Assembly: GCF_004115975.1 (NCBI RefSeq)
Contig: NZ_SDDZ01000001.1
Span: 496,001-560,000, forward strand
Reading direction: 5' to 3'
DNA: 64,000 nt
Source of the DNA: Gelidibacter gilvus
GTDB taxonomy: Bacteria; Bacteroidota; Bacteroidia; Flavobacteriales; Flavobacteriaceae
The position numbers and the translations under genes were made by a program. Positions 16,619 to 24,394 of this stretch are shown one piece after another (within the stretch, counting starts at the first letter, position 1; each line of letters begins with the position of its first letter). Below the pieces are notes generated by a model. It was not told the origin of the DNA. It saw nothing but the letters and a program-made list of their open reading frames with translations, and did no database searches.

Positions 16619-19600
16619 ATGAATTGTATGTCCTTTAAAAATAGTATTACATGTGTCTTTGCACTACTTCTCGTGGTTTCTTGTAAAAAGGACAACATTT
16701 CACATGAAGAAACCGATAACCTTTTCAAGTTCCGTGATTATATCAGTTACACCACTGCTGGTCGTGTGTCTATTGCCGATCCTATCATTATCAATCTGAC
16801 CAATGATGTGGAAGGCTGGACTATTGGGCAGGAAATTTCCGAAAAGATTGTCACTATAAAACCTCATGTTCAAGGAAAATTATTGGTAGAAAATGCGCAC
16901 GCTTTAGTTTTTAAACCAGACGAAACACTTCAACCAGATACAGAGTATAGTGTGACGGTTAAGTTGGACAAGATTTATAAAAATCAACCCAAAGAATTTG
17001 GAGCCTATACGTTTCAATTCAAAACGATTGCACCGAATTTCAATGTAGTGACTAATAACTTACAGTCTTACAGCAAAAACTGGCAGTACTTGGAAGCGGC
17101 TTTAAAATCGGCAGATATTATTGACATTAAAGATGCCAAACAACTTGTTGAAGCATGGCAAAAGGGTAAGAAACTCAAGTTGCAATGGAATGAGTCCATT
17201 GAAAAATCCAAAGTTTTTGAATTCAAAATTGATAGCATTAATCGACTTATTGAAGACAGCGAGATTTTGGTCAAATGGAATGGGAAAGCTATTAAGGCAG
17301 ATAATTCGGGAGAGAATAAATTCAATATTCCAGGCATCAATAATTTTACCATTGTTAATGTTGAGGTGGTTCAAACACCAGAACAGTACTTATCGCTTAA
17401 TTTTTCTGATCCTTTAAAAAAGCAACAAAACTTTGATGGTCTGGTCACCATTCAGAATTCTAAAAATCCAAAATTTATTGTGGATGGTAACGTATTGAAA
17501 GTGTATCCAAGCTCAAAATTGGTGGGTGATGTTTTGGTCGATGTTTTTCAGGGGATAACCAATACAGACGGATTCAAACTTAAAAAGCAATTTTCACAAA
17601 CCATCTCTTTTGAAGACTTAAAACCACAGGTCAGGTTGATCAGCAACGGCACCATTCTGCCTAATTCCAATGAATTAAAATTCAATTTTGAAGCGGTCAA
17701 TTTAAAGGCGGTTGATGTACGGATCATCAAGATCTTTGAGGATAACGTGTTACAATTTCTTCAGGATAACCAATTGCAAAGCAATAATGAATCGGCTATA
17801 AAGCGAGTAGGAAGGCGGATTGCCAAACAAACCATTACCCTGCAAAATGATGCGGTTGAAAATGATGGCAAATGGAAAGCCTATAGCATTGATCTTTCTA
17901 AATTCTTCAATGCCGATGCTGGTGCGATTTACCGTGTCGAATTGAGCATTAAAAAAGAATATTCAATGTTCAATTGTGATAATTATACCAATGTTGAAAA
18001 TTCAGACGAGGATTATTATGAGGACTATTACTACAACGATTATTATGAAGATAATTACAATGAAAGCACTACTGAAGATGATGATCTCCGCGAAGAGGAA
18101 TATTGGGATAATTTAATCTACAGTTACCGAAATTCCAACTACAACTGGAATGAGCGTAATAATCCATGTCACGAGGCGTACTATAATGAAAATCGTGTTG
18201 TAGCCCAGAACTTATTAGCGTCCAATTTGGGCGTTATTGCAAAACAAGGCGCTAATAATACCTACTATTTTGCGGTCACTAATATTTTGGATACGAGTCC
18301 AGAAGCTGGAGCCATGGTACGTTTGTTCAATTTCCAACAACAGGAGGTTGGAAGAGCCACAACCGACAGTGAAGGCTTGACCACATTCAAGACCAATAAA
18401 TTTGCAACTTTCGCCATTGTTACCAAAGGGAAAAACACCACTTATATCAAATTGGTAGATGGCAACTCCTTGTCGTTAAGCAAATTTGATGTGTCTGGAA
18501 ATAGCTTACAACGGGGACTTAAAGGATATATCTATGGCGAACGTGGAGTTTGGCGTCCTGGAGATTCGTTGTTTTTAACGTTTATGTTGAATGATAACGA
18601 CAACAAATTACCAAAAGGACATCCTGTTAAGATGGAAATCACCGACCCCAGTGGTAAACTGATTTACAAAAATATCAGTACAGAAAATATCAATAATTTC
18701 TACCGATTTACCGTGCCAACCCACAGTGAGCACAAAACGGGAAGTTATAGTGCGAAGGTTTCGGTTGGTGGTGCGTCGTTTTATAAGAGCTTGCGTGTAG
18801 AAACCGTAAAGCCTAACCGATTAAAAATTAAAATAGATTTTGAAGATGAAGTGCTTTCGAGCAATGCCCCTTTAAATGGTACTTTGGATGTCAAATGGTT
18901 GCATGGCGCTCCTGCAAAGAATTTAAAAGCGGAGATAAAAGCCAAATTCAGCACCTCTTACGAAGGCTTCAAAAATTATAAGGATTATGAATTTGTGGAT
19001 CCAACACGCTCGTTTTCTTCGGAAGAAATGAATGTTTTTGAAGGGAATTTGAATGAAGATGGCATCGCGAACGTCAATACGTCTTTAAATGTTGGCAAAA
19101 ATGCTCCGGGATTATTGAACGTTCAGTTTTTAGTAAGAGCTTTTGAAAATGGCGGTGATTTCTCATTGGATGCTTTTACAAAAATCTATGCACCTTACAA
19201 TTCCTTTGTCGGATTGAAATCCCCGGAAGGGAATCGCTACGGCTCGTTCTTTACGGATGAAAACCAAACCTTTGACGTGGTTACGGTAGATGCAAAAGGC
19301 AATCCTGTAAAGCGTGAAAATCTCGAAGTCAAAGTCTATAAAATCGAATGGCGTTGGTGGTGGAACTCATCTTATGATAATCTATCCAGTTATGTGTCCA
19401 GCAATTACCATCGTTCTTATTTGGATAAAAAAGTGACTACTGATGCCAACGGGAAAGGAAGATTCACCCTAAACATTCCAGAAAATGAACGCGGACGCTA
19501 TTTGATCAGGATTACAGATCCAAAAAGTGGTCATGCTACGGGAAGAACGGCATATTTCTACAAGAACTGGTATCAAAACTCGCCAGATACAGATAAAGAA

Positions 19601-22210
19601 GCAGCAAAAATGTTGATTTTTGCGGCGGACAAAGAAAATTATAATGTTGGAGAAGCCGCTAAGATTACATTCCCTTCAGGAACTCAAGGCAGGGCCCTTG
19701 TCAGTATTGAAAATGGATCAGAAGTGTTGTCCTATAAATGGGTAGTGACCACGCAAGGTGAAACAACGGTCAATATACCAATTACGGCTGAAATGGCACC
19801 TAATGTCTTTGTCAATATCTCGTTATTGCAACCGCATGCCACAACGGCTAATGATTTACCAATTCGTTTATTCGGAGTGATTCCAATAATGGTTGAAAAC
19901 CCAGCCACCAAATTGAAACCGGAGATCAAGATGCCAGATGTACTTCAGCCAGAACAGGAGTTTGAAGTGGTAGTCAGTGAAAAGAATAAAAAATCAATGA
20001 CCTACACCATCGCCATTGTTGAAGAAGGTTTATTGGATCTCACCCGATTTAAAACGCCAAATGCGTGGGATGAGTTTTTTGCGCGGGAAGCACTGGGTGT
20101 AAAAACTTGGGATATTTTTGATGACGTTATTGGCGCTTATAGTGGTAGTATTGACCAGGTATTCGCCATTGGTGGTGATGCCAATGCCGCCGCAGGGAAA
20201 AATAAAAAAGCCAACCGATTTAAACCGGTGGTTACTTATTTAGGACCTTTTACTTTGGGTGCAGGCGAAAAGAAATCGCATAAAATAAAAATGCCGAACT
20301 ATATAGGTGCAGTCCGGGCGATGGTAGTTGCGGGAGATGCAAAAACTGAAGCTTATGGTAGTGTTGATAAATCGGTGCAGGTCAAAAAACCGTTGATGGT
20401 CTTAGCCAGCTTGCCAAGAAAATTGAGTCCGGGAGAAAAAGTAACCTTACCGGTTACGGTATTTGCCATGGAGTCTAAAGTTAAAAATGTCAACATTAGT
20501 TTAAAACTCAGTGATGGTATTTCAGTGGTTGGAGACAAATCGAAATCGCTCACTTTTGCAAGACCAGACGAGCAAATGGCTTATTTTGAATTGGATGTGA
20601 GTAAGGCAAAAGGCTTCAACACCGTAGAAGTGATTGCCAGCGGAAATGGCGAGAAATCAACTTACAAAGTAGAAATTGATGTTTACAATCCTAATCCAAT
20701 CAGCTCAAAAGCACTGGATGAAACTTTAGAAGCCAACGCTTCAAAAACGATGGATTTCTCAACCTTTGGTGAAATGGGCACCAATAGTGCAACCGTTGAG
20801 TTTTCGACTTTGCCGCCAATGGACTTCTCGAGGCGTTTACAGTTTTTAGTACAATATCCACATGGATGTTTGGAGCAAACCACTTCTGGGGTGTTTCCAC
20901 AATTATATTTGACCGATATCTTCGATTTGACCGCTCAGAAAAAGCAGGAAATCCAAAAGAATATTGAAAGCGGAATCAAGCGTTTGGGTAATTTCCAATT
21001 GGCATCAGGCGGGATGAGTTATTGGATGGGAGAAAACACCGCGAATGATTGGAGCACAACTTATACCGGTCATTTTATGTTGGAAGCGGAGAAGAAAGGA
21101 TTTGTATTGCCATTGACGTTCAAGAGCAATTGGTTACGCTACCAAAAACAGGCTGCGAGTGATTGGCGCCCGAGTTATAGAGCAGCAAATACTGATTTAG
21201 CCCAGGCTTATCGTCTTTACACATTGGCATTGGCGGGAAGTGCAGATTTGGCAGCCATGAACCGTTTGCGTGAGTTTAGCGAAATTTCCAATGAAGCCAA
21301 ATGGCGATTGGCTGCAGCCTATGCTTTGGCGGGACAGAAAGAAGCAAGCGATAATATTTCGAATACGGCAAATATCAACTTCTTGCCTCCACAAAATAAT
21401 TATTATACTTATGGTTCTGTAGATAGAAATAGAGCGATGGCTTTGGAAACGATGGTGTTGACCAAAAACCCTAAAATGCGCGAATTGGCACAAGATCTTG
21501 CCAAAGATCTTTCCAGTAATCGATGGATGAGTACGCAAACCACGGCTTATAGCTTATTGGCGATGGCAAAAATGGTAGAAGCAAACGGCGGAAAAGCATT
21601 AAAAGTGGAATATACGCTGAATGGCAAATCTGAAACCATCGATACAAAAAGTGCCATTGCACAACGTGAGTTGTTAGTAAAAGAGGGGAGCAATACATTT
21701 AGCATCAAAAACAATCAAGCCAATGTGGTCTATGTTCGCGTGTTGAATTCTGGTAAATTACCGCTTGGTGAGGAGATTTCAGAACAACGCGGGTTGAGTG
21801 TTTCTGTGGTTTATAAAGATTTAAATGGCAATGTTATAGACATCGGAAAGTTAAACCAAGGTCAGGATTTTGTTGCTGTGGTTAAAGTCAGTAATCTTAA
21901 AAATCAAGATGTAAATGATGTGGCGTTAACCCAAATCTTTCCATCTGGCTGGGAAATTGTCAATACACGTTTTACCGCTTTTGGAGATACCACCACAAGT
22001 CAGGCGAGATATACAGACATCAGGGATGATCGGGTAAACTTTTATTTCGACTTGCCACAACGTGGTAAAAATGACAGCAAGACATTTACCGTCATGTTGA
22101 ACGCATCTTATTTAGGCACTTATTATTTGCCAGGCGTTCAAGCGGAAGCCATGTATGATAATGAGTTTTTGGTAAGAAGTAAAGGAAGGTGGATTGAAGT
22201 GAATCAGTAA
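16619..22210 (+). CDS. Alpha-2-macroglobulin-like lipoprotein (YfhM/ECAM type)
   Basis: At 1863 residues this is a typical bacterial alpha-2-macroglobulin. A lipobox V-V-S-C (Cys22) anchors it to a membrane. Domains in order: N-terminal Ig-like region, MG domains, the macroglobulin core with G-E-R-G-V-W-R-P-G-D near residue 640, and the thioester domain with G-C-L-E-Q-T (thioester Cys1417 to Gln1420). Such proteins trap attacking proteases in the periplasm and work with PBP1C, which repairs the cell wall; pbpC is the next large gene here. Residues ~460-500 form an unusual Asp/Glu/Tyr/Asn-rich acidic stretch, probably a disordered insertion. Confidence 0.93.
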   Translation: MNCMSFKNSITCVFALLLVVSCKKDNISHEETDNLFKFRDYISYTTAGRVSIADPIIINLTNDVEGWTIGQEISEKIVTIKPHVQGKLLVENAHALVFKPDETLQPDTEYSVTVKLDKIYKNQPKEFGAYTFQFKTIAPNFNVVTNNLQSYSKNWQYLEAALKSADIIDIKDAKQLVEAWQKGKKLKLQWNESIEKSKVFEFKIDSINRLIEDSEILVKWNGKAIKADNSGENKFNIPGINNFTIVNVEVVQTPEQYLSLNFSDPLKKQQNFDGLVTIQNSKNPKFIVDGNVLKVYPSSKLVGDVLVDVFQGITNTDGFKLKKQFSQTISFEDLKPQVRLISNGTILPNSNELKFNFEAVNLKAVDVRIIKIFEDNVLQFLQDNQLQSNNESAIKRVGRRIAKQTITLQNDAVENDGKWKAYSIDLSKFFNADAGAIYRVELSIKKEYSMFNCDNYTNVENSDEDYYEDYYYNDYYEDNYNESTTEDDDLREEEYWDNLIYSYRNSNYNWNERNNPCHEAYYNENRVVAQNLLASNLGVIAKQGANNTYYFAVTNILDTSPEAGAMVRLFNFQQQEVGRATTDSEGLTTFKTNKFATFAIVTKGKNTTYIKLVDGNSLSLSKFDVSGNSLQRGLKGYIYGERGVWRPGDSLFLTFMLNDNDNKLPKGHPVKMEITDPSGKLIYKNISTENINNFYRFTVPTHSEHKTGSYSAKVSVGGASFYKSLRVETVKPNRLKIKIDFEDEVLSSNAPLNGTLDVKWLHGAPAKNLKAEIKAKFSTSYEGFKNYKDYEFVDPTRSFSSEEMNVFEGNLNEDGIANVNTSLNVGKNAPGLLNVQFLVRAFENGGDFSLDAFTKIYAPYNSFVGLKSPEGNRYGSFFTDENQTFDVVTVDAKGNPVKRENLEVKVYKIEWRWWWNSSYDNLSSYVSSNYHRSYLDKKVTTDANGKGRFTLNIPENERGRYLIRITDPKSGHATGRTAYFYKNWYQNSPDTDKEAAKMLIFAADKENYNVGEAAKITFPSGTQGRALVSIENGSEVLSYKWVVTTQGETTVNIPITAEMAPNVFVNISLLQPHATTANDLPIRLFGVIPIMVENPATKLKPEIKMPDVLQPEQEFEVVVSEKNKKSMTYTIAIVEEGLLDLTRFKTPNAWDEFFAREALGVKTWDIFDDVIGAYSGSIDQVFAIGGDANAAAGKNKKANRFKPVVTYLGPFTLGAGEKKSHKIKMPNYIGAVRAMVVAGDAKTEAYGSVDKSVQVKKPLMVLASLPRKLSPGEKVTLPVTVFAMESKVKNVNISLKLSDGISVVGDKSKSLTFARPDEQMAYFELDVSKAKGFNTVEVIASGNGEKSTYKVEIDVYNPNPISSKALDETLEANASKTMDFSTFGEMGTNSATVEFSTLPPMDFSRRLQFLVQYPHGCLEQTTSGVFPQLYLTDIFDLTAQKKQEIQKNIESGIKRLGNFQLASGGMSYWMGENTANDWSTTYTGHFMLEAEKKGFVLPLTFKSNWLRYQKQAASDWRPSYRAANTDLAQAYRLYTLALAGSADLAAMNRLREFSEISNEAKWRLAAAYALAGQKEASDNISNTANINFLPPQNNYYTYGSVDRNRAMALETMVLTKNPKMRELAQDLAKDLSSNRWMSTQTTAYSLLAMAKMVEANGGKALKVEYTLNGKSETIDTKSAIAQRELLVKEGSNTFSIKNNQANVVYVRVLNSGKLPLGEEISEQRGLSVSVVYKDLNGNVIDIGKLNQGQDFVAVVKVSNLKNQDVNDVALTQIFPSGWEIVNTRFTAFGDTTTSQARYTDIRDDRVNFYFDLPQRGKNDSKTFTVMLNASYLGTYYLPGVQAEAMYDNEFLVRSKGRWIEVNQ

Positions 22211-22211
22211 A

Positions 22212-22231
22212 ATTCCTGCGAAGGCAGGAAT
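22212..22231. repeat. Dispersed 20-bp palindromic repeat, copy 2
   Basis: ATTCCTGCGAAGGCAGGAAT differs in one loop base from copy 1 and starts two bases after the macroglobulin stop codon. It could act as a weak 3' hairpin. Confidence 0.75.
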
Positions 22232-22272
22232 CTTAGAGTTTTTAAGACCGAGGCATCGATACTGAAAATTTT

Positions 22273-22462
22273 AACCACCTCGCCTGCCTGTCGGGAGACA
22301 GGTCTTCATCCCGATGCTCGTGATGAAGCCACTGCTCCTTTTAAAGGAGGGGAAGTTAAGTTGGTGATAAAAATTTAAAAATATAGCCAAATCAAAAACT
22401 TCCTTCCCTTTTTAAGGGAAGGTGGCTTTAAGCTCAGAATAGAGCTTAAAGGCGGAAGGGTT
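22273..22462 (+). repeat. DUF559-associated structured repeat, unit 1
   Basis: Core of 190 bp from AACC to GGTT. It contains, in order, a CTTCATC/GATGAAG hairpin, a CTCC..GGAG palindrome, an AT-rich spacer, a CTTCCCTT/AAGGGAAG palindrome and a CTTTAAGCTC/GAGCTTAAAG-type hairpin. This unit is the most diverged: it has an extra CCTGCCTGTCGGGAGACAGG insertion near its left end. It is followed by the heme-protein gene rather than by the 55-bp linker. Confidence 0.8.
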
Positions 22463-22580
22463 TTCTATAAAAATAAAATATTTTAAACCCTATTGAATTA
22501 ATCATAAAAGTCCTGAGTATAATAATTTAGCTGCAATACAACAGCACCAAACAAATAGTAACCATTAAAAAGTAAGAAAC

Positions 22581-22820
22581 ATGTCAGAACAAGTTCAATT
22601 GGTACCTAACAACTCTTTAATCACAAAAACGCCAGAGGAAGGCAGGCAATTAGCTGTAAAAATGGCAAGACTCATCATAAAAGTCACTCAACCTGATGCT
22701 GCGGTGAGAGAAAAACTTCGTCCCGTATATGCTGAAGATGCGGCAATGCTAATTGCAATAGGACAAACGGTTGCTACAGAATTTGCGACTATTGCGGCTG
22801 CGAATAATTATTGGAGATAA
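22581..22820 (+). CDS. Hexameric tyrosine-coordinated heme protein (HTHP)
   Basis: This 79-residue protein is recognised by T-P-E-E-G-R-Q-L-A-V-K, K-V-T-Q-P-D-A-A-V-R and the C-terminal T-I-A-A-A-N-N-Y-W. They match the HTHP family first described from a marine alphaproteobacterium. Members form a hexameric ring with one heme per subunit, coordinated by a tyrosine, and show peroxidase/catalase-like activity. Tyr50 in R-P-V-Y-A-E-D is the likely heme ligand, by analogy. No signal peptide is present. The gene is bracketed by structured repeat units 1 and 2, so it may be a passenger or simply a repeat-flanked resident. Confidence 0.88.
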   Translation: MSEQVQLVPNNSLITKTPEEGRQLAVKMARLIIKVTQPDAAVREKLRPVYAEDAAMLIAIGQTVATEFATIAAANNYWR

Positions 22821-22853
22821 GTTTTTGATAAAGGACAATTTGCTCGTTTTAAC

Positions 22854-23024
22854 AACCACCTCGCCTTCATCCCGTTTTCTCTGGATGAAGCCACTCCTCC
22901 TTCAAAAGGAGGAGAGTTTAAGTTGGTGATAAAAATTTTAAAATTTAGCACAATCAAAAAATTCCTTCCCTTTTTAAGGGAAGGTGGCTTTAAGCTCGGG
23001 AGAGAGCTTAAAGACGGAAGGGTC
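22854..23024 (+). repeat. DUF559-associated structured repeat, unit 2
   Basis: Same element order as the other units but only 171 bp because of a shorter middle spacer, and it ends GGTC in place of GGTT. It is followed by a 55-bp linker (23025-23079) whose bases from 23040 are identical to the 3' end of the DUF559 gene. Confidence 0.85.
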
Positions 23025-23039
23025 GTTTTTTCTAAATTA

Positions 23040-23089
23040 TGCTAAATGAAATAAAACTTAGTTTTAAATGATAGTTATTAACCACCTCG
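23040..23089 (+). repeat. DUF559 3'-end relic plus unit start, copy a
   Basis: This 50-bp stretch equals 23613-23662, which covers the last ten codons and stop of the DUF559 gene, 8 bp of spacer and the AACCACCTCG start of the next unit. Identical stretches begin at 23857 and 24099. The matching upstream part of the gene is absent at all three places. Confidence 0.85.
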
Positions 23090-23265
23090 ACTTCATCTCG
23101 ATTCTCGTGATGAAGCCACTCCTCCTTCAAAAGGAGGTGAATTTGAGCTTATCATTCGATTTAAAATTGCGCTACTTTTTTAAATAGTGCCGAATCAAAA
23201 ACTTCCTTCCCTTTTTAAGGGAAGGTGGCTTTAAGCTCCGGAGAGAGCTTCAAGACGGAAGGGTT
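23080..23265 (+). repeat. DUF559-associated structured repeat, unit 3
   Basis: A 186-bp AACC..GGTT core. This unit immediately precedes the intact DUF559 gene, whose ATG is 20 bp beyond the GGTT end. The CTCCTCCTTcAAAAGGAGG and CTTCCCTT/AAGGGAAG palindromes are intact. Confidence 0.85.
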
Positions 23266-23284
23266 TATATTGAGTTAATTAAAA

Positions 23285-23644
23285 ATGAAATCAAACATCC
23301 ATAATCGAAAGTATCTTATAGAGCGGAGGAAAGAACTCAGAAACAATTCCACCTCTGCTGAAGCGACTTTATGGAAGTCACTACAAAGAAATCAATTGGA
23401 CGGACGAAAATTTAGAAGGCAACACAGTATTGAAAATTATATCGTCGATTTTTATTGTGCCTCTGAAAAATTAGTAATTGAATTGGATGGCGCGGTTCAT
23501 TTGGATTTTGCAATTAGTAATTATGATTATGAGAGGGAACAAAAATTGAAATCCCTTGGATTTAAGGTGCTGAGGTTTGAAAACAGGGAGGTTTTTGAAA
23601 ATTTAGAAAGCTTGCTAAATGAAATAAAACTTAGTTTTAAATGA
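23285..23644 (+). CDS. DUF559 family (Vsr/PD-(D/E)XK-like) endonuclease
   Basis: This 119-residue protein is full length for DUF559 and belongs to the Vsr-like restriction-endonuclease fold. The active-site residues are visible: Asp55 in I-V-D-F-Y-C, Glu66 and Asp68 in V-I-E-L-D-G, and His72. The basic N-terminal R-R-K-E-L-R and R-K-F-R-R-Q-H stretches suit DNA contact. There is no fused partner domain. The gene sits precisely between structured units 3 and 4. Its last ten codons recur as gene-less relics at 23040, 23857 and 24099. It may be the enzyme that moves or copies the repeats, by analogy to RAYT/REP pairs; this is inference. Confidence 0.85.
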   Translation: MKSNIHNRKYLIERRKELRNNSTSAEATLWKSLQRNQLDGRKFRRQHSIENYIVDFYCASEKLVIELDGAVHLDFAISNYDYEREQKLKSLGFKVLRFENREVFENLESLLNEIKLSFK

Positions 23645-23652
23645 TAGTTATT

Positions 23653-23841
23653 AACCACCTCGTCTTCATCCCGTTTTCTCGGGATGAAGCCACTCCTCCT
23701 TAAAAAGGAGGAGAAGTTTAGATTATGATTAGATTTGAAATTAGGCGTACATTTTTAAATAAGGTCGAATCAAAAAAATTCCTTCCCTTTTTAAGGGAAG
23801 GTGGCTTTAAGCTTCGAAGAGTATTTAAAGGCGGAAAGGTT
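23653..23841 (+). repeat. DUF559-associated structured repeat, unit 4
   Basis: A 189-bp AACC..GGTT core directly after the DUF559 stop codon. It is followed by the 55-bp linker 23842-23896 that contains a copy of the DUF559 3' end. Confidence 0.85.
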
Positions 23842-23856
23842 GTTTTTTCTAAATTA

Positions 23857-23906
23857 TGCTAAATGAAATAAAACTTAGTTTTAAATGATAGTTATTAACC
23901 ACCTCG
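23857..23906 (+). repeat. DUF559 3'-end relic plus unit start, copy b
   Basis: Identical to 23613-23662. It carries the coding tail for L-N-E-I-K-L-S-F-K and its stop, without the rest of the gene. Confidence 0.85.
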
Positions 23907-24083
23907 ACTTCATCTCGATTCTCGTGATGAAGCCACTCCTCCTTTAAAAGGAGGAGAATTTGAGCTTATTATTCTATTTAAAATTGCGCATACGTTTTTA
24001 AATAATGCCGAATCAAAAAATTCCTTCCCTTTTCAAGGGAAGGTGGCTTTAAGCTCCGGAGAAAGCTTTAAGGCGGAAGGGTT
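23897..24083 (+). repeat. DUF559-associated structured repeat, unit 5
   Basis: A 187-bp core that is nearly identical to unit 6. Unit 5 plus linker forms a 242-bp tandem period with the next copy, implying a recent duplication. Confidence 0.85.
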
Positions 24084-24098
24084 GTTTTTTCTAAATTA

Positions 24099-24148
24099 TG
24101 CTAAATGAAATAAAACTTAGTTTTAAATGATAGTTATTAACCACCTCG
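24099..24148 (+). repeat. DUF559 3'-end relic plus unit start, copy c
   Basis: Third gene-less copy of the 50-bp stretch, exactly 242 bp after copy b. Confidence 0.85.
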
Positions 24149-24326
24149 ACTTCATCTCGATTCTCGTGATGAAGCCACTCCTCCTTTAAAAGGAGGAGAA
24201 TTTGAGCTTATTATTCTATTTAAAATTGCGCATACGTTTTTAAATAATGCCGAATCAAAAAACTTCCTTCCCTTTTTAAGGGAAGGTGGCTTTAAGCTCC
24301 GGAGAGAGCTTAAAGACGGAAGGGTT
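24139..24326 (+). repeat. DUF559-associated structured repeat, unit 6
   Basis: Last unit of the array, a 188-bp AACC..GGTT core. It is not followed by the 55-bp linker; the sequence runs into the intergenic region of the pbpC gene. Confidence 0.85.
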
Positions 24327-24354
24327 ATGTATCAATTTAAATATAAAACAAATT

Positions 24355-24389
24355 AAGACCTCACAGGTTTTTAAAACCTGTGAGGTCTT
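24355..24389. repeat. AAGACCTCACAGG palindrome before pbpC
   Basis: A perfect 17-bp-arm inverted repeat (arms AAGACCTCACAGGTTTT and its complement, single central T) ends 5 bp before the pbpC ATG. A related palindrome, AGACCTGTCAGG type, lies at 44506-44539. The stem would place the start codon right after a strong hairpin. Confidence 0.8.
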
Positions 24390-24394
24390 TAACC

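Noticed and set aside
21197-21538. 113-codon frame opposite the macroglobulin gene
   Set aside because: Shadow of the A2M coding sequence; no domain and atypical composition.
22273-24326. CRISPR array
   Set aside because: Units are ~188 bp with internal palindromes, and the linkers are either identical or contain genes; there are no short repeats with unique spacers and no cas genes.
22211-24394. Classical insertion sequence or HUH transposase
   Set aside because: No DDE, serine or tyrosine HUH transposase frame exists in the interval; only HTHP and DUF559 genes are supported.
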